NCBI GenBank assembly: GCA_902793605.1
Contig: CADBEB010000012.1
Coordinates: 1 to 64,000 of the forward strand
Origin: an uncultured Eubacteriales bacterium
GTDB taxonomy: Bacteria > Bacillota > Clostridia > Christensenellales > Aristaeellaceae
Reading direction: 5' to 3'
Length of the DNA: 64,000 nucleotides
The notes beneath the pieces were generated by a model, which had not been told where the DNA came from, searched no databases, and saw only the letters and a program-made list of their open reading frames with translations. Every line of letters starts with the position of its first letter. Positions within the stretch are counted from its first letter, which is position 1. The position numbers and the translations under genes were made by a program. This document shows positions 1 to 7,652 of this stretch, piece after piece.

Positions 1-65
1 CCAGTGAAGCAGCCTGACCATACTCCGTTGCAAATGTAAACCTGCTGTTATTGGATGATATTCAG

Positions 66-94
66 TTGACAAGGTACACGTTTAGTTTTGCAAT
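66..94 (+). promoter_or_regulatory. candidate sigma-A promoter
   Basis: TTGACA at 66-71 and TGCAAT at 89-94 are separated by 17 bp. It would give a leader of about 200 nt for the WYL regulator starting at 304. The -10 is weak, so this is tentative. Nothing else is recognisable in bases 1-303. Confidence 0.35.
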
Positions 95-303
95 CTACAT
101 CCGGGTCGTCTTCATTATCGGTTAAGTTGCGCAGCATTTTTACCCCATTTTCAGATCAGGTTTTCCGGTTCTATCCGTCTCCGGTCGATCCGGCTCCCGG
201 GGACATCTTCATTTTCAGATATCCCACGTTGCAAAAATGTCCCATTTATGCTACTCTGAAAAAAGAAAAAAAACAGCACGTTCAGGATGACACAGGAGGC
301 ACC

Positions 304-1356
304 ATGGCCCGCGACAACATGAATAAAAACAAATATGTGGTTTTTGATATGGTGAAGATACTAAAGGAAGAAACAGACTTCACCCACCCCATGAAACAGC
401 ATCAGCTGGTAGACAAGCTTCACGAAATGGGCTACGGAACGGACCGCTCCACCGTCCGCCGGACCATAACTGATCTCGTCATGGACAGTAAAAGCCGCGT
501 CAGATCCCATTCCAACGAAGCCCACGACGAAAAGGACTGCCTGAATGAAACCTACTATTCCGGGCTGTATTACGACCAGGAGTTCTCCGATGCGGAACTG
601 AGATGGCTCATCGACGGTATCCTCTACAGCCGGAACGTCCCCCATGAAGCCCGGAAGGACCTGATCGAGAAGCTCTGCAACCTCGGCAACATTCACTTCC
701 GGAAGAACCTGAACCTGAACAAGATCCGCCGCCTGGCCGCGGACGAACCGGTGAACCCGGAACTTTTCCGGAACATTGATCTCATCGGCAAAGCCATCGA
801 CGGCGGAAAGAAGGTCACGGTGGACTATCACTCCATGGGTCCCGACTTTGAACTGCACCCGAAATGGGATCATCCCCATGTTCTGAACCCCTACGCCATG
901 GTCATCCGGAACGGCTTCTACTACCTGATCTGCAACAACGACAAGTACACTACCCTGAGCGTGTACCGCATTGACCGGATGAAAGCCGTCGCTGTCAAGG
1001 AAGACCTGCCGGTCCGTCCCATCCGGGAAATCGACGGCTGGCACAAGGGATGGAACCTCCAGGAATTTATGGAGCACAATGCCAACATGGCTTTCGGAGA
1101 TCCTGTCCGCATCACTTTCACCTGTCCGGAGAAGCACATCGCCATCGTTATCGATGCCTTCGGCAAAGGCGTCGAGTTCAAAGAACGAAAAGACGGACAG
1201 TACGACTGTACCGTCCGCGTTCCCGAATTCGATATGAAACTCTTCGCTATGCAGCACGCAGGCTTCATCCGCGTAACCGCCCCGCAGAGTCTGGCTGACC
1301 AGATCCGGGACGACCTGAAGAGTGCGCTGGAGAAATACAATCAGCTCTGTCTGTAA
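304..1356 (+). CDS. WYL-domain transcriptional regulator
   Basis: A 350-aa DNA-binding regulator. Residues about 10-60 form a winged-helix HTH (helix pair around DRSTVRRTITDL). Residues about 155-235 fit a WYL domain, with the FYYL core at 205-208 followed by the strand ending in SVYRIDRM, and about 260-345 fit the C-terminal WCX extension. WYL domains are known to sense nucleic-acid or nucleotide ligands and often regulate stress or defence loci; the target here is unknown. The start at 304 is chosen because AGGAGG lies 6 bp upstream; the frame is open further upstream (ATG at 88) but that stretch is low-complexity and has no ribosome site. It is a monocistronic gene, convergent with the membrane protein gene downstream. 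Confidence 0.85.
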   Translation: MARDNMNKNKYVVFDMVKILKEETDFTHPMKQHQLVDKLHEMGYGTDRSTVRRTITDLVMDSKSRVRSHSNEAHDEKDCLNETYYSGLYYDQEFSDAELRWLIDGILYSRNVPHEARKDLIEKLCNLGNIHFRKNLNLNKIRRLAADEPVNPELFRNIDLIGKAIDGGKKVTVDYHSMGPDFELHPKWDHPHVLNPYAMVIRNGFYYLICNNDKYTTLSVYRIDRMKAVAVKEDLPVRPIREIDGWHKGWNLQEFMEHNANMAFGDPVRITFTCPEKHIAIVIDAFGKGVEFKERKDGQYDCTVRVPEFDMKLFAMQHAGFIRVTAPQSLADQIRDDLKSALEKYNQLCL

Positions 1357-1445
1357 TGAAACAGTTGCATGATCTGCCTTGAAACAGACGACGGATGATT
1401 GACGTCCGCACCCCCGAAATGCCTGATGAAAAGTTTGCAGAACGG

Positions 1446-2015
1446 TCAATCCTTCGGGTGATAGAAGGTCAGGTATGCCAGAAGGATCGTCAGGCCAAGT
1501 ACCGGCACTGACAGGGAAAGCAGAATGATCGGGAGATTGACAAATTCCCAATGCTTGATGATAAGGATCAATTCGCCGATCAGCTTCAGAATCACTGCCA
1601 TCACCAGATAGCCAGTGGCGTCCCTTTTCTTTTCAAGCCTGTTGGAGACCATGATGACATTGGCGAACGCGATCAGATTAAACGTATTGATCATCAGGGT
1701 CAGACTTTCGCTCAGGCCATAGCCGGAAATGGCCTGGCCGGACTGAAGAAGCTGAATGCCCAGCAAAGCGGCGAAGGCGAGAACGACACCCTGGAAAGGA
1801 GCGGATCCTTTTAGCTTGTTCGTGTAAAGGGCAAATGCCAGAAGCGCCAGATACGAGAGGAACTGGATTGCGCTTGACAGCACGCCCAGCAGGGTCAGGG
1901 GGCTCTGAAATGTCCGGATCAGATTCCATCCGCACAGCGCTGTGCCGCAAAGCGAAAGCAGAATCAGGATCACAACGATCCATTTCTTTTCGGAAGGGTT
2001 CGTCCTGTTGCTCAT
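1446..2015 (-). CDS. multi-pass membrane protein, unknown function
   Basis: A 189-aa protein made almost entirely of hydrophobic segments: about 12-30, 42-63, 74-90, 108-122, 133-153 and 161-185, so five or six membrane helices joined by short charged loops. There is no signal peptide, catalytic motif or family that I recognise. The start has AAAGGAG about 8 bp upstream. It lies downstream of the diguanylate cyclase in the same direction with 129 bp between them, so the two may be co-transcribed, but nothing ties their functions together. Confidence 0.7.
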   Translation of the reverse strand: MSNRTNPSEKKWIVVILILLSLCGTALCGWNLIRTFQSPLTLLGVLSSAIQFLSYLALLAFALYTNKLKGSAPFQGVVLAFAALLGIQLLQSGQAISGYGLSESLTLMINTFNLIAFANVIMVSNRLEKKRDATGYLVMAVILKLIGELILIIKHWEFVNLPIILLSLSVPVLGLTILLAYLTFYHPKD

Positions 2016-2144
2016 TTTCTCATTCTCCTTTTATTTTGTTTACAGTCTGGCGTGAAAGAGGAACCGGAGGCAGCCGAAATCGTGGCGTGAATGGTTCCAG
2101 GGATTATTCCGCGGATTGCGTCCCACTTGATTTTGGTTAAATCA

Positions 2145-3242
2145 CTATTTTCGCCGGTCATGTCCGCCGTATTCAGCGGAATGTGTACGTTGTTTTGTGA
2201 TATACAGCGCTTTATCGGCTTTGGAGATAAGATCAAACACTTCCTGGTAGTTCGACGGACTGCCCTGTGCATTGCCAATGGAAAGATCAACCGTGACACC
2301 GTATTTCTCCTGCCTGAAATCATACGTGTCACTACCGTAATTTTCTTCCGGTGCCTTGTATGTCAGCACCAGGAATTCATCACCGCCATACCGGTAATAA
2401 TGGGCTCCGGGATACAGGTGCTTCAGCGTCCCGCTGACTTCTCTCAGGATCGTGTCACCTGCCGCATGGCCATACTGGTCATTGAACTCCTTGAAATAAT
2501 TGATGTCGATCATATAGGCCGTCATTTTCCGGCCGTCGGCTGTCGAAGCGTCATCTTCAAGCGCAAGCCGGTTAAGGAGACCGGTCAGTCCATCCCGGCG
2601 GCTTGCTGATTTCAACTCAGAAATGGTTTCATTCAACCGGATTGTTTGGGTGGCAGCTTTGATCTGCGCATGGCATCGAACCGCATTGCATGCCATGGAT
2701 ATGAGCGCAAGAACAATAAAATTCTCAGGCTGGATTCCTGCGGCTTTATCCACGGAATAAAGGGCTGCATACAATCCGGCAAAGGAGCCGCTCACCAGAA
2801 CGGTTCCAATCCACGGCCTGAAAATGACAAAGCAGGACATGGTCAGATTCACGGCAAAAAAAGTAATCATCTGGTCACCATGCTTATAATGACGATAATC
2901 AATAAAGACTGCCCACGCGGTAAACAGGATGAAAAACAGGATTTTGAAAGTGAAAAACCATTTGTGTGAGAGCTTCCTGCTTTGGAGCATTTTATTTGAC
3001 AGATAGTATGCTGTTGCGCAAAGAATAATACAATAGCACACACTGATCAGGCTGAGCATTTTTTCGTGGTCCAGGCCGTTGATGTTGGAAATGAAGAACA
3101 TGATGATTGTCACGACTTCAAACAGAAATACAGACAGGGAAATAATCCGGATGCTCCTGAAACTGTTTCCGTCTATTTCTTTCAGAATTTCCTCATCAAT
3201 GGGAGGATTCATAAATCGAATAAATTTCCGTAACATTTTCAT
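2145..3242 (-). CDS. membrane-bound diguanylate cyclase (GGDEF)
   Basis: A 365-aa protein expected to make cyclic di-GMP from two GTP at the membrane. The N-terminal half has hydrophobic segments near 33-52, 63-82, 97-113, 127-150 and 172-190, then a helical linker (195-215) runs into the GGDEF domain. The domain opens with DGLTGLLNR (217-225) and carries an intact GGDEF at 286-290, so it should be catalytically active. The RxxD product-inhibition site normally five residues upstream is absent (the residues there are HYYRY), which suggests no I-site feedback. The membrane part resembles no sensor domain that I recognise. The ribosome site is weak. An EAL phosphodiesterase at 22-24 kb could act on the same second messenger. 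Confidence 0.9.
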   Translation of the reverse strand: MKMLRKFIRFMNPPIDEEILKEIDGNSFRSIRIISLSVFLFEVVTIIMFFISNINGLDHEKMLSLISVCYCIILCATAYYLSNKMLQSRKLSHKWFFTFKILFFILFTAWAVFIDYRHYKHGDQMITFFAVNLTMSCFVIFRPWIGTVLVSGSFAGLYAALYSVDKAAGIQPENFIVLALISMACNAVRCHAQIKAATQTIRLNETISELKSASRRDGLTGLLNRLALEDDASTADGRKMTAYMIDINYFKEFNDQYGHAAGDTILREVSGTLKHLYPGAHYYRYGGDEFLVLTYKAPEENYGSDTYDFRQEKYGVTVDLSIGNAQGSPSNYQEVFDLISKADKALYITKQRTHSAEYGGHDRRK

Positions 3243-3389
3243 ACTTATCTCACACAGTCATACAGATGGAATTATGCCGGTATTCAGCGTTACTGCTGTC
3301 CTTTACGGAAAGCGGCTGCTGCATTTGACACAACAAAATTTTATTTCTTTCATCCGTTGTTTTCAAGAGGGTGTTCCAGAATGTCACAA

Positions 3390-3584
3390 TTATTGAAAAG
3401 ATCCCCTCAAAGGTTCCCTGTTCAACATCGCTGTTATCTCCGAATCCGTCAGGTTGTCCAAATAATCCAGCCAGTTCTCCTGTGTTATTCCCTTCTCCTT
3501 CGTTTCCCTGTCTGTACAGGGGGCCTGTCTCCCGGGAACTTTCTTGCCGTTCTTCTCCGGCACCGGATAACCTTGATGCTCCAT
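3390..3584 (-). CDS. doubtful 64-aa ORF or gene remnant
   Basis: The 450-bp stretch 3243-3692 has no clear gene. This ORF reads a hydrophilic peptide with a plausible C-terminal helix (ENWLDYLDNLTDSEITAML). In the same frame about 20 further protein-like codons precede the ATG, back to a stop near 3645, but they contain no start codon, and no ribosome site precedes the ATG. That suggests the 3' remnant of an older gene rather than a working one. I do not recognise a family. Confidence 0.25.
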   Translation of the reverse strand: MEHQGYPVPEKNGKKVPGRQAPCTDRETKEKGITQENWLDYLDNLTDSEITAMLNREPLRGSFQ

Positions 3585-3692
3585 AGTGATTCTCGTATAC
3601 TTATTTTGCGGTTTGCTGAATACAACTTTTTCAGTTATTGCATTTCATTATTTGGCGTGGAGGAACAAATCACATTTCATACTGAGATCAGT

Positions 3693-5755
3693 ATGACCGG
3701 AAGGATGAAACGATTTGGAAAACAGGCTATTGTCAACGCAGATCTGCCGGGACTATCCCGACCGCCTGGCTATCGTCGACAACGGCGGGTCCTGCACCTA
3801 TGAGGATATGCACAAGGGCATCCGGGGGCTTGAGAAAGGCTTCGGGAGATGGGGGTTGAAAAGGGCTGCCGTGTAGCCCTGTGGAGCTACAACTCCGCCA
3901 ACTGGCTGATCGCTTTCTTCGCCACCGTCCGGGCAGGCGGCACTGCTGTTCTGATGAATTACAGCATGACCGGCGCTGAAGCCGCTGAACTGCTGACCAT
4001 GACGGAGACCGGTTCCTGCTCTGCGGCGACAACGGGGAAACAAAGAAAAAACCCGACGCGATGCACACGCTGGCTGCACTCGCGGGCATTCCGGAGGAAC
4101 ACTGCCTGGACATCCGCCCCGCCTCGCTGGATCTGGGGCATGTGTTCCGCGACGATCCGGATGAGGCGGTACCGGATACTTCCGAGGAGAACGTCACGGC
4201 CTTTATCATCTTCACTTCCGGTACCACATCCCGGCCCAAGGCGGTGCAGATTTCCCAGAAGGCACTGACCTTTGACGCCGACGCCTTCAACGGAAACATT
4301 GGCGAATACGCAGGCCGGAGCGTGTGCGTGGCCGTGCCGCTGTTCCACATTCTGGGGCTGCTGATGAGCTATGCCTATCTCTGCCGCGGCGCAACGGTAT
4401 GTCCGCCAGCCAACTACAGACCGGAAACCCTGGTCCGGGTAATCGACGCTCACCGTATTTCCGATATGGCGACTGTGGGCGCAGTGTACATGGGCCTGGC
4501 TGAAGCGGAGAACTTTGAGGAAAATGTCGTGCCGAACCTGCACCTGTACATGATCGCGGGAGGCATGTCCACTCCGGTGCAGATGATGCGGCTGGAACTG
4601 CAATACACCAACGCCATTTTCATTAACATGTATGGCTTGAGCGAGGCCGCGCCGCTGACCATGGTGCGTCCCTCGGACCTGGTGGAAAAGCGGGCGCAGA
4701 CAGTGGGCCGGGCCATCAAGGGCATTGACATACGTATTTCTGACGGTAAAGGCGGCTTCCTGGCTCAGGGCGAGATCGGCGAGGTGATTGCCAGGGGCGA
4801 AAAACTGATGAATGGCTATGACAAGCTGCCCAGGGAAGAACAGCCCATCGATGGAAACGGCTGGCTTCACACCGGTGATCTGGGTTGCTTTGACGAAGAG
4901 GGCTATCTGTATCTCGCCGGGCGCATCAAGGACGTCATCATCCGGGGCGGCGAAGACATATCGCCCTCCGAGATCGAAAACGCGCTGAGCCGTATAGAAA
5001 ATGTCCTTCAGGCCAAGGTCATGGGCGCGCCGCATCCCATCTACGGCGAGAGCGTGGAGGCCTGCATCACCATGACAGACGGCGGCGCGAGCTTCGACCA
5101 GGATGCGATGAAGGCGTCCCTGCGCGCTGAAATAGCCCGGTACAAGGTACCTTCCCACATCTTCCTGTATGACAGCTTCCCCTTAAACGTCAACGACAAA
5201 CTGGATCAGCGCACGCTCCGCGCGGACATGCTCAACCGCCTGCTGCGGCTGTCGGTGGATGAGGAACTAGCGGGCGGCGTGACGGTATTCGACGTGGTGG
5301 TCAAAAACAGCAATTACGCAATCGTGCCGGTCACAAGCATGGCCAGTGATCTGGCACAGGCAATGGGGTTCAGCCGCCAGCGTGTGACATCGATCCGCCT
5401 TGCGGCGGAGGAGATGCTTACCAAGCGCATTATGGATGCTTATTCCGCCGCCGGCGATATCCGGGTAAAGCTTACACTGATGCCCGAATGGCTGCGCATC
5501 TCCTTCAGTGACGACGGTGCGGAGTATTATATCGACAAGCGGCAGGATACCTCCATGAGCGCAAGGATGATCCTGAAAGCCGTCAGTAACTTCTACACTG
5601 ATTATCCGAGCGGCAAGCCCGTTTACTGTTTGGACTTTCTGTATGAGAACGATTTCAGCATCCGGGATTTTCTGATGAAGAGTAAGGAAGAGATAAACGC
5701 ACGATACAGCAGGACATATCTCCCCGCTTTGCGGTCCGGGGCTGGCAATGAGTGA
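3693..5755 (+). pseudogene. AMP-dependent ligase fused to HATPase-like domain, frameshifted
   Basis: Remains of an acyl-CoA-synthetase-family (ANL) enzyme, which would adenylate a carboxylic acid and pass it to a thiol. The protein can only be followed by changing frame: a first segment near 3742-3842 (reading ICRDYPDRLAIVDNGG), a second from 3849 (VALWSYNSANWL), and a third from about 4012 to 5755. That is two clear 1-base frameshifts near 3842 and 4010 and a probable third near 3740. The last segment holds the P-loop FTSGTTSRPK, the HTGDLG motif and the hinge-lysine region. After the ligase, about 5273-5696 encodes a GHKL/RsbW-like ATPase fold, with EEMLTKRI where the N-box Asn is expected and a DDG G1-box. 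The Asn-to-Lys change predicts no kinase activity even before the frameshifts. Confidence 0.75.
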
Positions 5756-5792
5756 TAATTTGCTCCTTCCGACCCTATGCTGAAAGACAAAA

Positions 5793-5815
5793 GCACCACC
5801 CGTGAAGGGTGGTGC
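5793..5815 (-). terminator. original terminator of tRNA-Arg
   Basis: GCACCACCC/GGGTGGTGC hairpin with a 5-nt loop. The U-rich side faces leftward. It now sits just outside the left island junction, where it would have terminated tRNA-Arg before the island inserted. Confidence 0.7.
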
Positions 5816-5821
5816 CTTTGT

Positions 5822-5869
5822 TTGGTGAGCCCGGCGGGATTCGAACCCACGACCTTTTGATTCGTAGTC
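5822..5869. repeat. left attachment repeat of island 1 (partial tRNA-Arg)
   Basis: A 48-bp perfect copy of bases 15430-15477, the 3' end of tRNA-Arg up to the anticodon stem. The copies diverge immediately after GTAGTC, which marks the recombination boundary. This copy lacks the tRNA 5' half and is not a functional gene. Confidence 0.95.
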
Positions 5870-5908
5870 GAAAAGAATATATTGATTTTCAACGTTTCTC
5901 TGTCTATA

Positions 5909-5919
5909 TGTTGGTAGTA
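5909..5919 (+). repeat. integrase arm-type site, left end
   Basis: TGTTGGTAGTA, also found in inverted orientation twice at 7171-7195 and in the same orientation twice near the right end (15308-15329). It lies between the attachment repeat and the integrase gene. Confidence 0.65.
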
Positions 5920-5942
5920 TGATGGTAATACAGACCGGATTG

Positions 5943-7145
5943 TTATTCGAATGAAGCGACCAGGGCGGCAAGTTCTTCTATGGTGTCTGATTGATAGTGT
6001 TCCTGTGTAAACAAGTAATTACTGTGTCCGATCAAGGCCGCCTTGCTCTTATCGGTGCCGTCGGCGTCTTTCAGCTTATCGGCATAGCTATGGCGAGCGC
6101 AATACGGTACTTTCCCTTCCGCAATACCAAGGTCTTTCATCATAGGCTTGAAAACGTGTTTATTCATGTATTCATCCGTCATATTCTTGAAACAAACGAG
6201 TTTTTCCTTTTTCCGGTCGAACTGATACATCGGGAATAATAGATCAGTTCCCGGTATCCATGCCCGTTCAAGAACATAATCAAGTATTTGAGCCGGAATA
6301 GGAATGATACGGTTTTTCCCGGCAGCGGTCTTTTTCCCTGCAATCAGATACCATATATCGGCAACGATATTACCATCATCATCCTTTTTTAGATAATGAT
6401 GCAATTGGTCTTTATGCAATTCCAACATTTCACCGGGACGGCATCCGAGAAATACAAGGCAATAAATATATTCCGCATAACGATATTTTCCGATATTCTT
6501 TTTTATCACTTCGACCTCTTCCGGCGTCAGCGGTTCGCGCTGAACACTCTGACCTTTACCGAGGTACAACACGCCGGTAATATCCTTATCAAGCAGATCA
6601 TGGGCTACACAGTGACGCCATAGCAATCCGGCCGTCGTTTTCATCATCTGTTTGGTTCGGTGACCGGGTACGGCGTCAATACATTTCTGTAATTCAGTAA
6701 CCGAAATAAGATCCATGAAAGTGCCTTGAAGCCCTTTAAAATGGCCATATGCTGAGCGGTAACCTGCAAATGTGCTTTTGCCGACACGCTTCTCGTACGG
6801 TTCCGACCATTCATTCCAACATTCTTCAAGTGTAAGCCGCCTTCGGGAAGTTGTTTCGAGCATAAGCTGGCTGCAATAATTCAGTGCGTCTTTTTTTGAT
6901 TTGAATCCGCCACGGGTTTTTTTGACCGGGATTTTCGGCCGGGAAGGATCCTTCGGAAGTTTCCAACCAACGACAACCGAAGCGGTCCATGTTGAACCTC
7001 TTCTAAAAGCGGTTCCAGTGCCGTTTGCTCGCGTTTTCGGACGCCGTCCGGGTTTTTCCTTTACGACTTGAGAAGCACCGCAAAAGGGGCAATACATCGC
7101 GCCTGTAATGGGTATTTCCTCCGCGCATCGAATACAGTTGTTCAC
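5943..7145 (-). CDS. int: tyrosine site-specific integrase with N-terminal zinc ribbon
   Basis: A 400-aa phage-type integrase, expected to insert and excise island 1 at tRNA-Arg. Residues 4-22 form a zinc ribbon (CxxC at 4/7 and 19/22), an unusual N-terminal addition. The AP2-like arm-binding region is at about 40-100, the core-binding domain at 105-195 and the catalytic domain at 205-400. Catalytic residues seen are R236 (GCRPGE), Lys271 or 272, R351, H374 (LIGHSN) and the nucleophile Y384 (EHYQSD). The usual His of HxxR is replaced by Tyr348, a tolerated variant in this family. The start is GTG at 7145, preceded by AGGAGG. Two arm-type repeats overlap its promoter region, so Int probably represses itself. 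Confidence 0.93.
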   Translation of the reverse strand: MNNCIRCAEEIPITGAMYCPFCGASQVVKEKPGRRPKTRANGTGTAFRRGSTWTASVVVGWKLPKDPSRPKIPVKKTRGGFKSKKDALNYCSQLMLETTSRRRLTLEECWNEWSEPYEKRVGKSTFAGYRSAYGHFKGLQGTFMDLISVTELQKCIDAVPGHRTKQMMKTTAGLLWRHCVAHDLLDKDITGVLYLGKGQSVQREPLTPEEVEVIKKNIGKYRYAEYIYCLVFLGCRPGEMLELHKDQLHHYLKKDDDGNIVADIWYLIAGKKTAAGKNRIIPIPAQILDYVLERAWIPGTDLLFPMYQFDRKKEKLVCFKNMTDEYMNKHVFKPMMKDLGIAEGKVPYCARHSYADKLKDADGTDKSKAALIGHSNYLFTQEHYQSDTIEELAALVASFE

Positions 7146-7170
7146 CGAAACGACCTCCTAATAATAGGAC

Positions 7171-7195
7171 TACTACCAACAGCATACTACCAACA
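7171..7195 (-). repeat. two integrase arm-type sites upstream of int
   Basis: TACTACCAACA at 7171-7181 and 7185-7195, 14 bp apart, reverse complements of the sites at both island ends. Their place just upstream of the integrase start suggests autoregulation as well as recombination architecture. Confidence 0.6.
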
Positions 7196-7220
7196 TGATA
7201 GAAATATATCACGAAAGTCA

Positions 7221-7249
7221 TTGACAGCGCAAGTGTTTTTTGATATAGT
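7221..7249 (+). promoter_or_regulatory. rightward promoter of island 1 regulator/replication genes
   Basis: TTGACA at 7221-7226 and TATAGT at 7244-7249 with exactly 17 bp between. Transcription should start near 7256, just before a strong hairpin. It is divergent from the integrase gene. Confidence 0.75.
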
Positions 7250-7270
7250 TATCTCAGTTGAATAGAAAGC

Positions 7271-7311
7271 AGACGTCAAACGACGGGTATATCCTGTGTT
7301 TGGCGTCTTTT
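7271..7311 (+). terminator. promoter-proximal terminator-like hairpin (attenuator)
   Basis: Arms AGACGTCAAAC (7271-7281) and GTTTGGCGTCT (7298-7308) pair over 11 bp with one G-U, followed by a short T run. Outer arms GAATAGAAA/TTTCTATTC can extend the stem. It begins about 15 nt after the predicted transcription start, so it would control read-through or produce a short RNA. Confidence 0.6.
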
Positions 7312-7348
7312 CTATTCACAACATATTGACCGGAAGGGGGGCCCATTC

Positions 7349-7537
7349 ATGGAAAACATGACTATTCGGTTGGAAGCAAGAAAAAGAGCGGTACCGTTGC
7401 GATTACTGGCGGAGGAATTGAATATCAGCCCGGCGACAATGTACAGGCGATTGTCTAAGAAGATGAGCAAAGCCGACCGGGAACGATACATGACCGCGAT
7501 CAGGTCCGTCAGTGAGCAACGATCAACTGCAACCTGA
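7349..7537 (+). CDS. small HTH regulator
   Basis: A 62-aa protein that is mostly one helix-turn-helix: RLLAEELNISPATMYRRLSKK (about residues 19-39), preceded and followed by short charged helices. It is the size of Cro-, AlpA- or Xis-like proteins of phages and islands, so it probably controls early island genes or excision. The ribosome site GGAAGGGGG lies about 9 bp before the ATG. It is the first gene after the rightward promoter and its attenuator-like hairpin, and three palindromes directly downstream (7552-7620) are possible binding sites. The exact role is unknown. Confidence 0.75.
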   Translation: MENMTIRLEARKRAVPLRLLAEELNISPATMYRRLSKKMSKADRERYMTAIRSVSEQRSTAT

Positions 7538-7551
7538 CCGGAACAGAATAC

Positions 7552-7620
7552 ACCAATCCGATCAACGTGATCGGATTGGTATAGGCCGCCTATGCGGAGA
7601 GAGTAGGCCCAACGTTGGGC
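7552..7620. promoter_or_regulatory. three adjacent palindromes before the DUF927 gene
   Basis: Perfect inverted repeat with 13-bp arms ACCAATCCGATCA around ACG (7552-7580), immediately followed by ATAGGC-C-GCCTAT (7581-7593) and then GCCCAACGTTGGGC (7607-7620). None has a U tract, so operators or replication/packaging sites are likelier than a terminator. Confidence 0.6.
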
Positions 7621-7652
7621 GTAATAATACGCAGAGCGCGGAGGTACGACCA

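Noticed and set aside
5822..5869. Partial tRNA at the left of island 1 as a functional gene
   Set aside because: It stops at the anticodon stem and lacks the 5' half; it is an attachment-site duplicate. The same holds for 35205-35225.
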